Assembly (NCBI RefSeq): GCF_000701365.1
Contig: NZ_JNIK01000014.1
Coordinates: 124,001-188,000, forward strand
DNA: 64,000 bases
From: Blastococcus sp. URHD0036
Lineage (GTDB): Bacteria > Actinomycetota > Actinomycetes > Mycobacteriales > Geodermatophilaceae
Reading direction: 5' to 3'
Below, in pieces: positions 35,463 through 44,656 of the stretch (positions are counted from its first letter, which is position 1; the number at the start of each line of letters is the position of its first letter). A model generated the notes under the pieces. That model was given only the letters and a program-made list of their open reading frames with translations, was not told where the DNA came from and searched no databases. The position numbers were made by a program, and so were the translations under genes.

Positions 35463-35581
35463 CGTCGGCTCCTCTCGTCGTGAAGGGATGCCCCCCGGAG
35501 CTCCGGCCCGGACGGCGAACGCCCTGCTCCTGCCCGGTATGACGAGGAGTTAGTCCCCCGGCGGCGGAGCGGTGGGGGCGC

Positions 35582-36859
35582 TCACAGCGGCGCGGCCACC
35601 ACCGGCTGCTCGTCCGCTCCGGCGACGTGGGCGCGCCAGAGGCGCAGCAGGCCGGTCGACACCAGCAGCACGCTTGCCCCGACGGCGGCGCCGACGACGG
35701 TGAGCACCGTCAGGCGGTCCCGGGCGGCGAGGACCTCGACGGCCGTGGCCTCCAGGACGACCGCACACCAGACCGCGATCCCGGCGACGCGGTCGGCCGC
35801 GGCGATGCCCGAGTAGAGGAGCAGCTGGGCGAGCGATAGCAGCGTCCCCAGCAGCGCGAAGATCCAGGTGGCGCCACCGAGGGCGTCGCCGTACTCCCCG
35901 CCGCCGACCAGGGGGAGGGCCCGGGCGCCGAGAACCGCCGTGACGGCGGTGATCACGAGTCCTATCGACGCGACCAGCGCGACGGCAGCCGGGAGCAGCC
36001 GCCGCCGCCCCTGGGCGTTCGCCAGCCGGGGCAGCAGGACCACGCTGACGCCCTGCGGCAGCCAGAAGGCGACCTTCGCGAAGATCGAGGCCACCGCGTA
36101 CTCGCCGACCAGCTCGGCCGGCAGGTGGTGGCGGGCCAGGATGACGTCGAGGTTGACCAGCAGCACCAGCCCGAGCAGGGCCCCGGACGCCCGGGCCGCC
36201 GCGACGACGTGCTTCCGGACACCGCGGGCGAGGCCCGGCCGGCCGGTGACGATCCAGCCCAGGAGCGCGCTGCAGGAGCAGCCGATGGCCATCCCGATGA
36301 GGGCCGACTGCGGGGTGCCCCCGACCAGCAGACCGGTGACCCCGCCCCCGGTCTTGAGCAGCCCGAACAGGGACGCGACAGCTGCCAGCCGGCCGTAGCG
36401 GCCGGACCCCTGCAGGATGCCGTCGTAGCCGCCGACGAGCGTGTGCGGCACGAGCACGGCGACCAGCCAGAAGACGGTCGAGGGCCCCTGCAGGTGCAGC
36501 AGGGCGACGAGCGGCCCGACGGCGAGCAGCCCGAGCACGCCGACGGACGCGGCGCCGATCAGCGCCGTCGCATGCAGCCGGGACAGCACCAGGCGCTGGT
36601 CGTCGGCCCCGCGCCCCAGCGTCAGGGCGCCCGCGGTCTGCAGGCCCGTCATCGGGACGACACCGATGAACAGGACCGCGAACAGCGCGGCGAGCTCGCC
36701 GTAGGCCTCGGGTGCGAGCAACCGGGCGGCCACCACGGTGAAGCCGTAGGCGAGCACGTTGACCCCGAGCAGGGCCAGGGACACGAGGGCCGCCGGCACC
36801 GCGGCGCGAGGGCTCTGCCGCAGCGACCGCACCACCGAAGGGGCCGGGGTGGTCGTCAT
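35582..36859 (-). CDS. Polysaccharide flippase (Wzx/MATE-like, MOP superfamily)
   Basis: A 425-aa membrane protein with about 12-14 helices. It starts VPAALVSLALLGVNVLAYGFTVVAARLLAPEAYGELAALFAV, the typical first two helices of Wzx/RfbX-like flippases that move lipid-linked oligosaccharides across the membrane. LPQGVSVVLLPRLANAQGRR is also family-like. ATG 36859 is preferred over the longer frame from 37021 because the extension is low-complexity Arg/Pro. It sits between the two near-identical GT4 genes on the same strand, so the three genes probably act in one glycan pathway. Confidence 0.82.
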   Translation of the reverse strand: MTTTPAPSVVRSLRQSPRAAVPAALVSLALLGVNVLAYGFTVVAARLLAPEAYGELAALFAVLFIGVVPMTGLQTAGALTLGRGADDQRLVLSRLHATALIGAASVGVLGLLAVGPLVALLHLQGPSTVFWLVAVLVPHTLVGGYDGILQGSGRYGRLAAVASLFGLLKTGGGVTGLLVGGTPQSALIGMAIGCSCSALLGWIVTGRPGLARGVRKHVVAAARASGALLGLVLLVNLDVILARHHLPAELVGEYAVASIFAKVAFWLPQGVSVVLLPRLANAQGRRRLLPAAVALVASIGLVITAVTAVLGARALPLVGGGEYGDALGGATWIFALLGTLLSLAQLLLYSGIAAADRVAGIAVWCAVVLEATAVEVLAARDRLTVLTVVGAAVGASVLLVSTGLLRLWRAHVAGADEQPVVAAPL

Positions 36860-36926
36860 CGCGCCGCCGCGGCCCGTCCGCGCCGGCCGGGCATCCCCGT
36901 GGAGAGCTCCGGCAGGACGCGACGGG

Positions 36927-38258
36927 TCATGCCGTGCCGGTCCGCGTGGGTGCCGGGCCGTCCCCCTCGGAGACGGCGACCGGCTGCTGGACCGGCTCGT
37001 GGTGGGGGAGGGCGTGGCCACGGGCCATCAGCAGCTCGTGGCCCTCCTCCAGGCTCTTCTCGTCGGCGTGCACGCCGACGGCGGCGATGCGCTCCAGGGA
37101 CTCGGCCAGTGCGGTGAGATCGCTGTCCCGGCGACCGGCCCGGTCCCGGACCGAGCGGGCGAGGACGGCGGCGAACCGGCGGACGGTCGAGGGCCACTCG
37201 AGGGACGCGGTGTGGCGGGCGGCCGCGGCGCCCATCTCGCGACGGGTGTCGTCGTCCTCCAGCAGCCGGCCGGCGGCGGCGGTCATCTGGTCGAGGTCGT
37301 CGACGAGCACGCCGCTGACGCCGTCGAGGATCGACTCCCGCAGTCCGCCGGAGGAGTAGTAGCCCACGGTGGGGACCTCGTGGCCACCGGCCTCGTTGAC
37401 CACCAGTCCCCAGCCCTCCTTGATGGAGGGGCAGAGGTGCACCCACGCCGAGGCGAGCAGCTCGTGCTTGCCCTGCTCGTCGACGAACCCGGCGAACGTC
37501 ACCCGGTCGGCCACCCCCAGCCGCGCGGCGTCGGCCCGCAGCTGGTCCTCCCACCAGCCGTCGCCGATGATCGTCAGGCGCAGGTCCGGCCACCGGTCGC
37601 TGAGCCGCGCCAGGACCTCCAGGGCGTGCTCGACCCGCTTGTGCGGCACCAGTCGGCCGAGCGCGACCAGCTCGGGCGTGTCGGACCGGCGGGTCGCCAC
37701 CGCCGGGACCGGCTCGATGCCGACGGGCACCACGGTGATCCGGTCGGCGTCGATGCCCAGCCCGGCCATCTCGCCCCGGGTGGACTCGGAGATGGTGACG
37801 TAGCGGCACCGGCGGTAGAGCAGCGGCGCGACGATCGACTCCAGCCACCAGCCGACCCGGCCCATGATCTTGCCGAAGACGATCGGCCACTGCTCCCGGT
37901 GCACGTGGTAGACGACGGCGGTGACCGGTCCGCGGCGCACCAGGGTGCTGCCGAAGGGGATGCCGTTCTGCACGTCCACGACCAGCCGGGGCCGGGTGCG
38001 CCGGACGAAGGCCAGGGCACGCGGGTAGACGGCCAGCCGGCTGCCGCGACGGACGATCCGCACCCCGTTGACGACCTCGTCGGCGGGGGCGCGGTCGTGG
38101 GCGGCGCAGAAGAGGGTGACCTTCAGGCCCGCGGCGGCGAGACCCTCGGCGACCTGGTGCACGTAGCGTTCCGACCCGCCGCCCTCGGGGTGGCTGAGGT
38201 CGCGCCAGTTCACGAAGAGGACGTCGATGTCCTGGGGTCGGTGGAGCACTCGGGGCAC
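36927..38258 (-). CDS. Glycosyltransferase family 4 (GT-B), paralogue B
   Basis: A 443-aa GT-B enzyme with the same motifs in the same order as the GT4 at 33.6-34.9 kb: DIDVLFVNWRDLSHPEGGG, VHREQWPIVFGKIMG, VGIEPVP, LVALGRLVPHKRVEHALEVL and PSIKEGWGLVVNEAGGHEVPTVGY. The donor loop has GDGWWEDQL instead of GDGPSEERL, and the C-terminal ~40 residues differ. GTG 38258 is chosen because it aligns with the start of the paralogue; an upstream in-frame ATG at 38285 is possible. It is divergent from a SAM methyltransferase gene. Confidence 0.87.
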   Translation of the reverse strand: MPRVLHRPQDIDVLFVNWRDLSHPEGGGSERYVHQVAEGLAAAGLKVTLFCAAHDRAPADEVVNGVRIVRRGSRLAVYPRALAFVRRTRPRLVVDVQNGIPFGSTLVRRGPVTAVVYHVHREQWPIVFGKIMGRVGWWLESIVAPLLYRRCRYVTISESTRGEMAGLGIDADRITVVPVGIEPVPAVATRRSDTPELVALGRLVPHKRVEHALEVLARLSDRWPDLRLTIIGDGWWEDQLRADAARLGVADRVTFAGFVDEQGKHELLASAWVHLCPSIKEGWGLVVNEAGGHEVPTVGYYSSGGLRESILDGVSGVLVDDLDQMTAAAGRLLEDDDTRREMGAAAARHTASLEWPSTVRRFAAVLARSVRDRAGRRDSDLTALAESLERIAAVGVHADEKSLEEGHELLMARGHALPHHEPVQQPVAVSEGDGPAPTRTGTA

Positions 38259-38274
38259 ATTAATGCACGTGACA

Positions 38275-38316
38275 CACTCCATCGATCTCTGGAGCCTCAG
38301 CCACACGGATGGAGTG
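38275..38316. promoter_or_regulatory. Inverted repeat in the GT4/methyltransferase divergent region
   Basis: CACTCCATC (38275-38283) and GATGGAGTG (38308-38316) are perfect 9-bp arms 24 bases apart. The right arm covers the ATG of the methyltransferase gene, and the left arm covers a possible ATG of the GT4 gene. The short AT-rich palindrome CATTAATG lies next to them. It may be a shared operator, or simply similar start regions. Confidence 0.4.
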
Positions 38317-39046
38317 CACATTGGACCGGTCGGCCACCCTGTCCCGGGCGATCACCCTCTTCCGGTCGTTCCGGACGGAGCAGACCGATCCTGAGGGGTT
38401 CTACCGGACGCTGGCGGCCGACTCGGTGTCCCAACTGTCCCACTGGGTGCAGCTGGAGGGCACGACGCTCCTCGACGTGGGCGGCGGTCCGGGGTACTTC
38501 GCCGACGCCTTCCGCAGTGCGGGGGCGAGGTACGTGGGGCTCGAGTACGACGCGAGCGAGATGGCCGCGGCGGGCGAGCCCGAGCACGGCACGCTCCGCG
38601 GCAGCGGCGAGGAGCTGCCGATCCGCGACGGCGCCATCGACATCTGCTACTCGTCCAACGTGCTCGAGCACGTCCGCCGCCCGTGGGTGATGGCGGCCGA
38701 GATGGTCCGGGTGACGAAGCCGGGGGGCATCGTCTACCTCTCCTACACGCCGTGGCTGTCCCCGCACGGCGGACACGAGACGTCCCCCTGGCACTACCTG
38801 GGCGGGCACCGCGCCCGGCGGCGGTTCCGCCGCCGCACCGGGGCCGAGCCCAAGAACCGCTTCGGTGAGTCGATGTTCGCCGTGTCGGTGGGGAGCGGGG
38901 TGCGCTGGGCCCGGTCGTGCCCGGACGTCGAGGTGCTCGCGGTCCTCCCCAGGTACCACCCGTGGTGGGCGACCTGGGTCGTGCGGGTGCCCGGCCTGCG
39001 GGAGATCGTGGCCTGGAACCTGCTCCTGGTGCTCAAGCGACGGTGA
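38309..39046 (+). CDS. Class I SAM-dependent methyltransferase
   Basis: A 245-aa methyltransferase of the Methyltransf_11 type. Motif I is TLLDVGGGPGYFADAFRSAGARYVGLEYD, with the acidic SAM-ribose residue at GLEYD; DICYSSNVLEHVRRPW is motif post-II and VRVTKPGGIVYLSYTPW motif III. A basic insert (GHRARRRFRRRTGAEPKNRF) and a hydrophobic C-terminal helix suggest action near the membrane. The target is likely a sugar or lipid-linked glycan, by context. ATG 38309 has no clear Shine-Dalgarno. Confidence 0.85.
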   Translation: MECTLDRSATLSRAITLFRSFRTEQTDPEGFYRTLAADSVSQLSHWVQLEGTTLLDVGGGPGYFADAFRSAGARYVGLEYDASEMAAAGEPEHGTLRGSGEELPIRDGAIDICYSSNVLEHVRRPWVMAAEMVRVTKPGGIVYLSYTPWLSPHGGHETSPWHYLGGHRARRRFRRRTGAEPKNRFGESMFAVSVGSGVRWARSCPDVEVLAVLPRYHPWWATWVVRVPGLREIVAWNLLLVLKRR

Positions 39047-39221
39047 GATCCGGCGAGGAGGAGCCCTCGAGCGGTGGTCGAGCCCGGTCGCTCGCGGCCG
39101 AGCCGCAGGTGATTGCTTCACCCGCCCGGCTGGGGAAGCTGTCGATGCGGCCCCTCGCGTGCTACGAAACCCCGTGACCGCGGCGCGTCCGGGCGTCGAT
39201 CGTCCTGATGAGGAGAGCCGC

Positions 39222-40193
39222 ATGCGGGCACGTGCCGTCGGCTGGACGCTGGGCTGCCTCGGGTCCGTCGCACTCGCCGCCGCCGTCCTGGTGCCCGTCC
39301 TGTCCCCGGCGGGTGAGACGGAACTGCCTCTCGACGCGGCGTACGGGACCGAGGCGCTCGGGGACGACGTCACCTTCCTGGACCCGGCGACCCTCGTGCA
39401 GCGCACCGGTGAGGACGTGTCGGTGTCGGTCCGGGTCCGCGGGGACGAGGACTCCGGGGAGGCCGACGACGACACCGCGGTCTGGACGTACGACACGACG
39501 ACCCGCGCCGGTGACGGGACACCGATCTCGACGAGCACGACGACGGTCTGCCTCGATCGCCGGACGGCCGAGGCCGTCGACTGTGCCGTCGAGTCCGTGG
39601 ACGGCACCCCGACCGACGTCCAGGGCCTGACGGTGACCTTCCCGATCCCCGCGCAGGCGCAGGACGGGATGCTGTGGGACGACACCCTCAGGACGTCGCT
39701 CCCCGTGCGCTACGTCGGCACCGAGCGGTTCGCCGGCCTGGACGTGCAGCGGTGGGAGCAGGTCGTCCCCGAGCAGGTGGTCGACCGGGTCACCGTGCCC
39801 GGGGTGCTGGTCGGCTCGACCGTGCCGCGGTCGCCGGCCGACGTGGTGTACAGCGCGACGCGCAGCCTGCTCGTGGAGCCGGTCAGCGGCATCGTCGTCT
39901 CGACCGAGGACGTCCCGCGGGAGGTCCTGCGTGCCCCGGACGGAACTCCCGGAGCGGTGCTGCTCAGCGGGACGTTCAGGACGACCGAGGAGAGCGTGGA
40001 CCGTGCGGTCGCCCGTGCGCGGGAGGTGAGGGACGAGCAGGACCCGACCGAGGTCGTGTCCCCCTGGTGGCTGGGCGGCGCCGGGGTGGTCCTGCTGGGC
40101 CTGGGCGCGCTGCTCGTCGTCCGCGGCCGGCGCGGCCAGACGGCCGAGCAGGCCGAGGCCCGGGACTCGCGACCGCCCGTGCCGGTCGCCTGA
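39222..40193 (+). CDS. DUF3068 (PorA-family) membrane-anchored extracellular protein
   Basis: A 323-aa protein. The N-terminal anchor (VGWTLGCLGSVALAAAVLVPVL) is followed by a ~260-residue extracytoplasmic beta-rich domain with Thr-rich TSTTTVCLDRRTAEAVDC (two Cys, likely disulfide). A C-terminal membrane helix (WWLGGAGVVLLGLGALLVV) ends in a charged tail. This architecture is DUF3068, an actinobacterial family annotated as PorA-like, with unknown function. ATG 39222 has GAGGAGAG eight bases upstream. It is 20 bp before an AftD-like gene, and a degenerate copy seems to precede the second AftD-like gene. Confidence 0.82.
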   Translation: MRARAVGWTLGCLGSVALAAAVLVPVLSPAGETELPLDAAYGTEALGDDVTFLDPATLVQRTGEDVSVSVRVRGDEDSGEADDDTAVWTYDTTTRAGDGTPISTSTTTVCLDRRTAEAVDCAVESVDGTPTDVQGLTVTFPIPAQAQDGMLWDDTLRTSLPVRYVGTERFAGLDVQRWEQVVPEQVVDRVTVPGVLVGSTVPRSPADVVYSATRSLLVEPVSGIVVSTEDVPREVLRAPDGTPGAVLLSGTFRTTEESVDRAVARAREVRDEQDPTEVVSPWWLGGAGVVLLGLGALLVVRGRRGQTAEQAEARDSRPPVPVA

Positions 40194-40213
40194 GACCCGG
40201 CCCGATCGTCGAC

Positions 40214-43200
40214 ATGGCCACCATCGCGCTCGGTGAGCGCACCGGCTCCGCACCCGCGGACCCGGCCGGCCCCCGGGCCGGTGCGCCGGTGCGGCTCAGG
40301 CGGGTCCTCGGCCTGCTGGACCGGTTCCGGCTCGCCCTCGTGTGCCTGGGCTTCGTGCTGCTGTCGGTCCTGCAGCAGCCCGGCAAGGTGGTCGGCGACA
40401 CCAAGCTGGACCTGGCGGTCGACCCGATCGGTTACCTGGGACGGGCGCTGTCGCTCTGGGACCCGGAGGGCGGGGCCGGGCAGCTGCACAACCAGGAGTA
40501 CGGCTACTTCTTCCCGATGGGCCCGTTCTTCGCGCTGGGCCAGATCCTGGGGCTGCCGCCCTGGCTGGTGCAGCGGCTGTGGCTCGCCCTCCTGCTCAGC
40601 GTGGCCTTCCTCGGTGTGGTGGTGCTGGCGCGCCGGCTGCGGATCGGCACCCCGGCCACCGCGCTCGTCGCCGGCATCGCCTATGCGCTGGCGCCGCGCA
40701 TGGTCACCTCGCTGGGGGCGACGTCGATCGAGGCGCTCCCCATGGCGATGGCTCCGTGGGTGGTCGTGCCGCTGGTCGGGGTCGCGCTCCACGGCTCGGC
40801 CCGGCGGGCCGCGATGCGATCGGGCCTGGTCGTCTTCTGCATCGGCGGGGTGAACGCGGTGGCGACGGCGGCTGCCCTGCCGCTGGGCGCCCTGTACCTG
40901 CTGACCCGCCCGCCCGGTCCGCTCCGCCGTCGGCTGATCGGCTGGTGGGTGCTGGCCGTGGGGCTCGCCACCGCCTGGTGGACCGGGCCGCTGCTGTTGC
41001 TGGGGCGCTACGGCACGCGCTTCCTCGAGTACACCGAGACGGCGGCGGCGACGACCGCACCGACCGACGTGCTGAGCGTGCTGCGCGGCACCTCGCACTG
41101 GGTGGCCTACATCAACTCGGCCGCGGGCCCGACCTGGCCGGCGGGATGGTCGTTGGTGAAGGACGTGGTGCCCGCCGGGGCCACGGTGGTCCTCGCGGCC
41201 GCGGGTCTGGCTGCGCTGTGCCGTCGGGACCTGCCGGAGCGGCGGTGGCTGGTGCTGGGCGCCCTGACCGGGGTGGTCCTGCTGACGATGGGACACCTGG
41301 CCGCGGTCGACGGACTGGGGGCGGGCTGGCTGCACGAGGCCTTGAACGGGCCACTGGCGCCGCTGCGCAACGTGCACAAGTTCGACCCGGTGCTGCGCCT
41401 GCCGCTGGTGCTGGGACTGGCGCACCTGGGCGCGGTCCTGGTGCGGCGCAGCCGCCGGAGAGACGCCTCCGGCGGTGCCACTGCGCCCTCCTCGACGGGT
41501 CGGCCTGTCGTCCGGCTGGCGTCGCGCGTCCTCCTCGCGGTGCTGACGCTGGCTCTGGTGGCCACCGCGTCGCCGGCGCTGGCCGGGCGTCTCGTGCCGT
41601 CGACCGGCTTCGAGGAGCTGCCCGGCTACTGGGAGGAGACGGCGGACTTCCTGGCGTCCGAGCAGCCCAGCGGGCGGGCGTTGCTGGTGCCGGCGTCGTC
41701 CTTCGGGACCTATGCCTGGGGGTCGACCGGCGACGAGCCGATGCAGCCGCTGGCGCGGTCGCCGTGGGACGTGCGCAACCAGATCCCCCTGACCCCCGAG
41801 GGGCACATCCGCATGCTGGACGCGGTGGAGGCGCGGTTGTCGCTCGGTGAGGGGTCGGCGGGCCTGGCCGCCTATCTCGCCCGGGCCGGGATCTCCCACG
41901 TGGTGCTGCGGAACGACCTGGACACCAGCGCGGCCGGCCTGACCCGGTCGATCCTCGTCCGGCAGGCGCTGAGGAACTCCCCGGGGATCACCCCCCTGGT
42001 CGCCGACTTCGGGCCGGTCGTCGGTGAGACCGTCGAGCCCGACGGGGCGCTGCGGGACGGGGGACTGGTCGAGCCGGCGCCCGCCGTCCAGGTGTACGTC
42101 GTGGCCGACGCCGCCCCTCAGGCCTGGACGGCGCCACTGTCGTCGGCGGTCGGCGTCTACGGCGGCCCGGACGCCGTCCTCGAACTGGAGGACCGCGGTC
42201 TCGTCACCGACCTCCCCACCGTGACCGCCGGGACGGGGGGCGTGTCCCCGGACAGCGTCATGGTCGGTGACGCGTGGGTCCGACGGGAGCGCAACTTCGG
42301 TCGCATCTCGGCGGCGACCTCGGCCGGCCTGACCGCCTCCGACCCCCTCCGGCAGGACAACCCCGCCCGGGACTACACGGCGCCCGAGTTCGCCGGCGCC
42401 GAAGGAGTGGTCGCCTACTTCGACGGAACGCCGAGCGCGTCCAGCTCGGCCTCCGATCCCAACGGCTTCTCCCCGCCCCAGCTCGACGCCCAGCCGTGGT
42501 CGGCGCTGGACCACGACCCGTTGACCTCATGGCGGCCGGCACGGTGGGCCGATCCCGCCACGCCGCCGTGGTGGCGACTCACCACGTGGCGGCCCTTCTC
42601 GTCCCCGACCGTCGTCGTCCGGCTCGGCGCGGAGTTCGGCGCCGAGCGTCCCACCCAGCTGCGGCTGACCACGGACGCCGGAGAGGTCACCGTCCCCGTC
42701 GCCGACACCAGCGAGCCCCAGGTCCTGCCGCTGCCGTCGGGGTCCTCCACCTCCCTGACGATCACCGCGGTCGTCGACGACCCCACGGGCGCGACCCGGT
42801 TCTCGCTCGCCGAGGTGGAGATCGCCGGGGTCGACGTGCAGCGGACGGTGCTCGTCCCGCGACCCGACGAGCCGGTCGCGGCCTATGCCTTCGACGTGTC
42901 CGCGGGGCGCTCCGGCTGCGTCGAGGACGCCGTCGGGGCGTCCCGGTGCAGCTACGGCCTCCTCGCCGCCGGGGAGGAGAGCACCGTCCTGGACCGCGTG
43001 TTCACCACGGTCGGGGCCGGGGACTACGACGTGACTGCGACCGCGATGCCCCGTCCCGGGCCCTCTCTCGACGCGATGCTCGCGGAGGTGCGTGGCGGTC
43101 CGACGGTGCAGGCGAGCAGCACCTCGGTCGCCGACCCACGCGGCAGTGGAGCGGCGGTCCTCGACGGCGACCCGGGGACGACGTGGGTGGCCTCGGGTCT

Positions 43201-44449
43201 GGACGAGGAGCCGACGCTGACCCTGGACTTCGGCGAGGTCCGGCTCATCGACTCGTTGCGTGTCGTCACCACCCCCGGCGTGGCGGCCGCGGTGCCGAGC
43301 GTCGTGACGATCGACGACGGCGGCGGCCTGCAGCGGACCGTGCGGCTGGACGACGACGGCGTCGCGCGGTTCGCCGCTGTGGAGACCGATCGGCTGTCGG
43401 TCACCTTCCAGCTGCCCGACACCGTCGAGAGCGTCGACCCGCAGACCCTCTGGCGCCAGTCGCTCGGCATCGGCGTCAGCGAGCTGGAGGTCGGCGGCCC
43501 GAACCCGGTCACCGCCCCCGAGACCCCGCTCAGCCTCCCCTGCGGGTTCGGCCCGGACGTGCTGGTCGACGGCGTGGTGCTGCAGACCGCGGCGACGACG
43601 ACGGTGGGGGCGGTGACGGCGGCGCAGCCGATACCGCTCGAGGTCTGCTCCGGCACCCCCGAGGTGGCCCTCGACGACGGGGAGCACCGTCTCCAGGCCC
43701 TCGCCAACGTCCTGTTCCGGCCGGAGTCGGTCACCCTCACCCGCGCCGGTGCCTCGACGGGGGCCGCTCCGGATGGCCGGACGCCGGCGGAGCGGACCCG
43801 GTGGGATGCCGACCACCGCACGGTCGAGATCGGCGCCCGCAGCGAGCCGACGCTGCTGGTGGTGCCGGAGAACGTCAACCCCGGGTGGGTGGCGCGGATG
43901 GACGGCCAGGTGCTCGAGGCCGTGACGGTCGACGGGTGGCAGCAGGGCTACGTGCTGCCGGCCGGACCGGCGGGCACCGTCCGGTTGGACTTCGGCCCCG
44001 CCACCGAGTACGAGCTGGCCCTCGCCGGCGGTGCCGGGGCGGTGCTGCTCCTCGCACTCGTCTGCGTCCTCCCCGCGCGGCCGGGACGGATCCAGGCGGG
44101 GTCGGGGCGCCGGTCGACGGCCTCCGCCGCCCGGGCGGCAGCCGGTCTGCTCGTCGTGCTCACGCTCGGGATGGCGCTGATCGGCGGGGTCCTCGGCGTG
44201 GCCTCGCTGGGTCTCCTGTGGCTCGTCGGCCGGTGGGCGGGGAGACGGCGGGCCGTCGTCCTGGGAAGCGTCGCCGCAGGGGCGCTGCTCGCCTCGGGCC
44301 TGCTGCTGCTGACCCTCCCGGACGGCAACGGCACGACACGGCAGGTGCTCGCGATCACGGCGCTGGCCGCGGTCGCCGCGGCTGTGCTCCCGGTCCACCG
44401 GCCGCGGTTCCGGCGGAGGACCCACGCCGGGACACCCGCGCCCGGATAG
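40214..44449 (+). CDS. aftD: AftD-like arabinofuranosyltransferase (DUF3367, GT-C), copy 1
   Basis: A 1411-aa protein, the same size as mycobacterial AftD (about 1400 aa). The N-terminal GT-C membrane domain (residues ~35-470, about 11 helices) opens with VVGDTKLDLAVDPIGYLGRALSLWDP, the Asp-Lys-Asp catalytic loop of AftD, and later has PLAPLRNVHKFDPVLRLPLVLGLAHLGA. The extracytoplasmic part carries F5/8-type (discoidin-like) modules (DPRGSGAAVLDGDPGTTWVAS; LDHDPLTSWRPARW) and ends with several membrane helices. In mycobacteria AftD adds alpha-1,3-arabinofuranose branches using decaprenyl-phosphoarabinose. ATG 40214 is chosen as the domain start. Copy 2 follows in tandem. Confidence 0.87.
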   Translation: MATIALGERTGSAPADPAGPRAGAPVRLRRVLGLLDRFRLALVCLGFVLLSVLQQPGKVVGDTKLDLAVDPIGYLGRALSLWDPEGGAGQLHNQEYGYFFPMGPFFALGQILGLPPWLVQRLWLALLLSVAFLGVVVLARRLRIGTPATALVAGIAYALAPRMVTSLGATSIEALPMAMAPWVVVPLVGVALHGSARRAAMRSGLVVFCIGGVNAVATAAALPLGALYLLTRPPGPLRRRLIGWWVLAVGLATAWWTGPLLLLGRYGTRFLEYTETAAATTAPTDVLSVLRGTSHWVAYINSAAGPTWPAGWSLVKDVVPAGATVVLAAAGLAALCRRDLPERRWLVLGALTGVVLLTMGHLAAVDGLGAGWLHEALNGPLAPLRNVHKFDPVLRLPLVLGLAHLGAVLVRRSRRRDASGGATAPSSTGRPVVRLASRVLLAVLTLALVATASPALAGRLVPSTGFEELPGYWEETADFLASEQPSGRALLVPASSFGTYAWGSTGDEPMQPLARSPWDVRNQIPLTPEGHIRMLDAVEARLSLGEGSAGLAAYLARAGISHVVLRNDLDTSAAGLTRSILVRQALRNSPGITPLVADFGPVVGETVEPDGALRDGGLVEPAPAVQVYVVADAAPQAWTAPLSSAVGVYGGPDAVLELEDRGLVTDLPTVTAGTGGVSPDSVMVGDAWVRRERNFGRISAATSAGLTASDPLRQDNPARDYTAPEFAGAEGVVAYFDGTPSASSSASDPNGFSPPQLDAQPWSALDHDPLTSWRPARWADPATPPWWRLTTWRPFSSPTVVVRLGAEFGAERPTQLRLTTDAGEVTVPVADTSEPQVLPLPSGSSTSLTITAVVDDPTGATRFSLAEVEIAGVDVQRTVLVPRPDEPVAAYAFDVSAGRSGCVEDAVGASRCSYGLLAAGEESTVLDRVFTTVGAGDYDVTATAMPRPGPSLDAMLAEVRGGPTVQASSTSVADPRGSGAAVLDGDPGTTWVASGLDEEPTLTLDFGEVRLIDSLRVVTTPGVAAAVPSVVTIDDGGGLQRTVRLDDDGVARFAAVETDRLSVTFQLPDTVESVDPQTLWRQSLGIGVSELEVGGPNPVTAPETPLSLPCGFGPDVLVDGVVLQTAATTTVGAVTAAQPIPLEVCSGTPEVALDDGEHRLQALANVLFRPESVTLTRAGASTGAAPDGRTPAERTRWDADHRTVEIGARSEPTLLVVPENVNPGWVARMDGQVLEAVTVDGWQQGYVLPAGPAGTVRLDFGPATEYELALAGGAGAVLLLALVCVLPARPGRIQAGSGRRSTASAARAAAGLLVVLTLGMALIGGVLGVASLGLLWLVGRWAGRRRAVVLGSVAAGALLASGLLLLTLPDGNGTTRQVLAITALAAVAAAVLPVHRPRFRRRTHAGTPAPG

Positions 44450-44546
44450 GCCGGCGGCAGAGGCGCGCCGTTCCCGATGGGGGCGCGAGCCGGGGTACCG
44501 TCTCCTGGGTTGTGGCGCATGCGCCGTCGCGTCGAGGAGGGGCTGC

Positions 44547-44645
44547 ATGCGGGCACAGGTCGTCGGGTCGGGGGACGGCCACCCCGCGGCCACCGTCGAG
44601 CAGGCAGAGGTCGGGCCCGGTCCGGTGCTCGTCGCGACCGCCTGA
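44547..44645 (+). pseudogene. 32-codon ORF, probable remnant of a second DUF3068 gene
   Basis: A GAGGAGGGG ribosome site precedes an ATG whose first ten bases (ATGCGGGCAC) equal those of the DUF3068 gene at 39222. The last 18 codons also resemble that gene's end: TVEQAEVGPGPVLVATA here and TAEQAEARDSRPPVPVA there. The stop is followed by a similar short linker to the AftD ATG. The ORF thus looks like a DUF3068 copy with about 290 internal codons deleted, leaving start and end. It may still be translated as a 32-aa leader peptide coupled to the second aftD-like gene. Confidence 0.6.
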
Positions 44646-44656
44646 GTTCCGACGAC

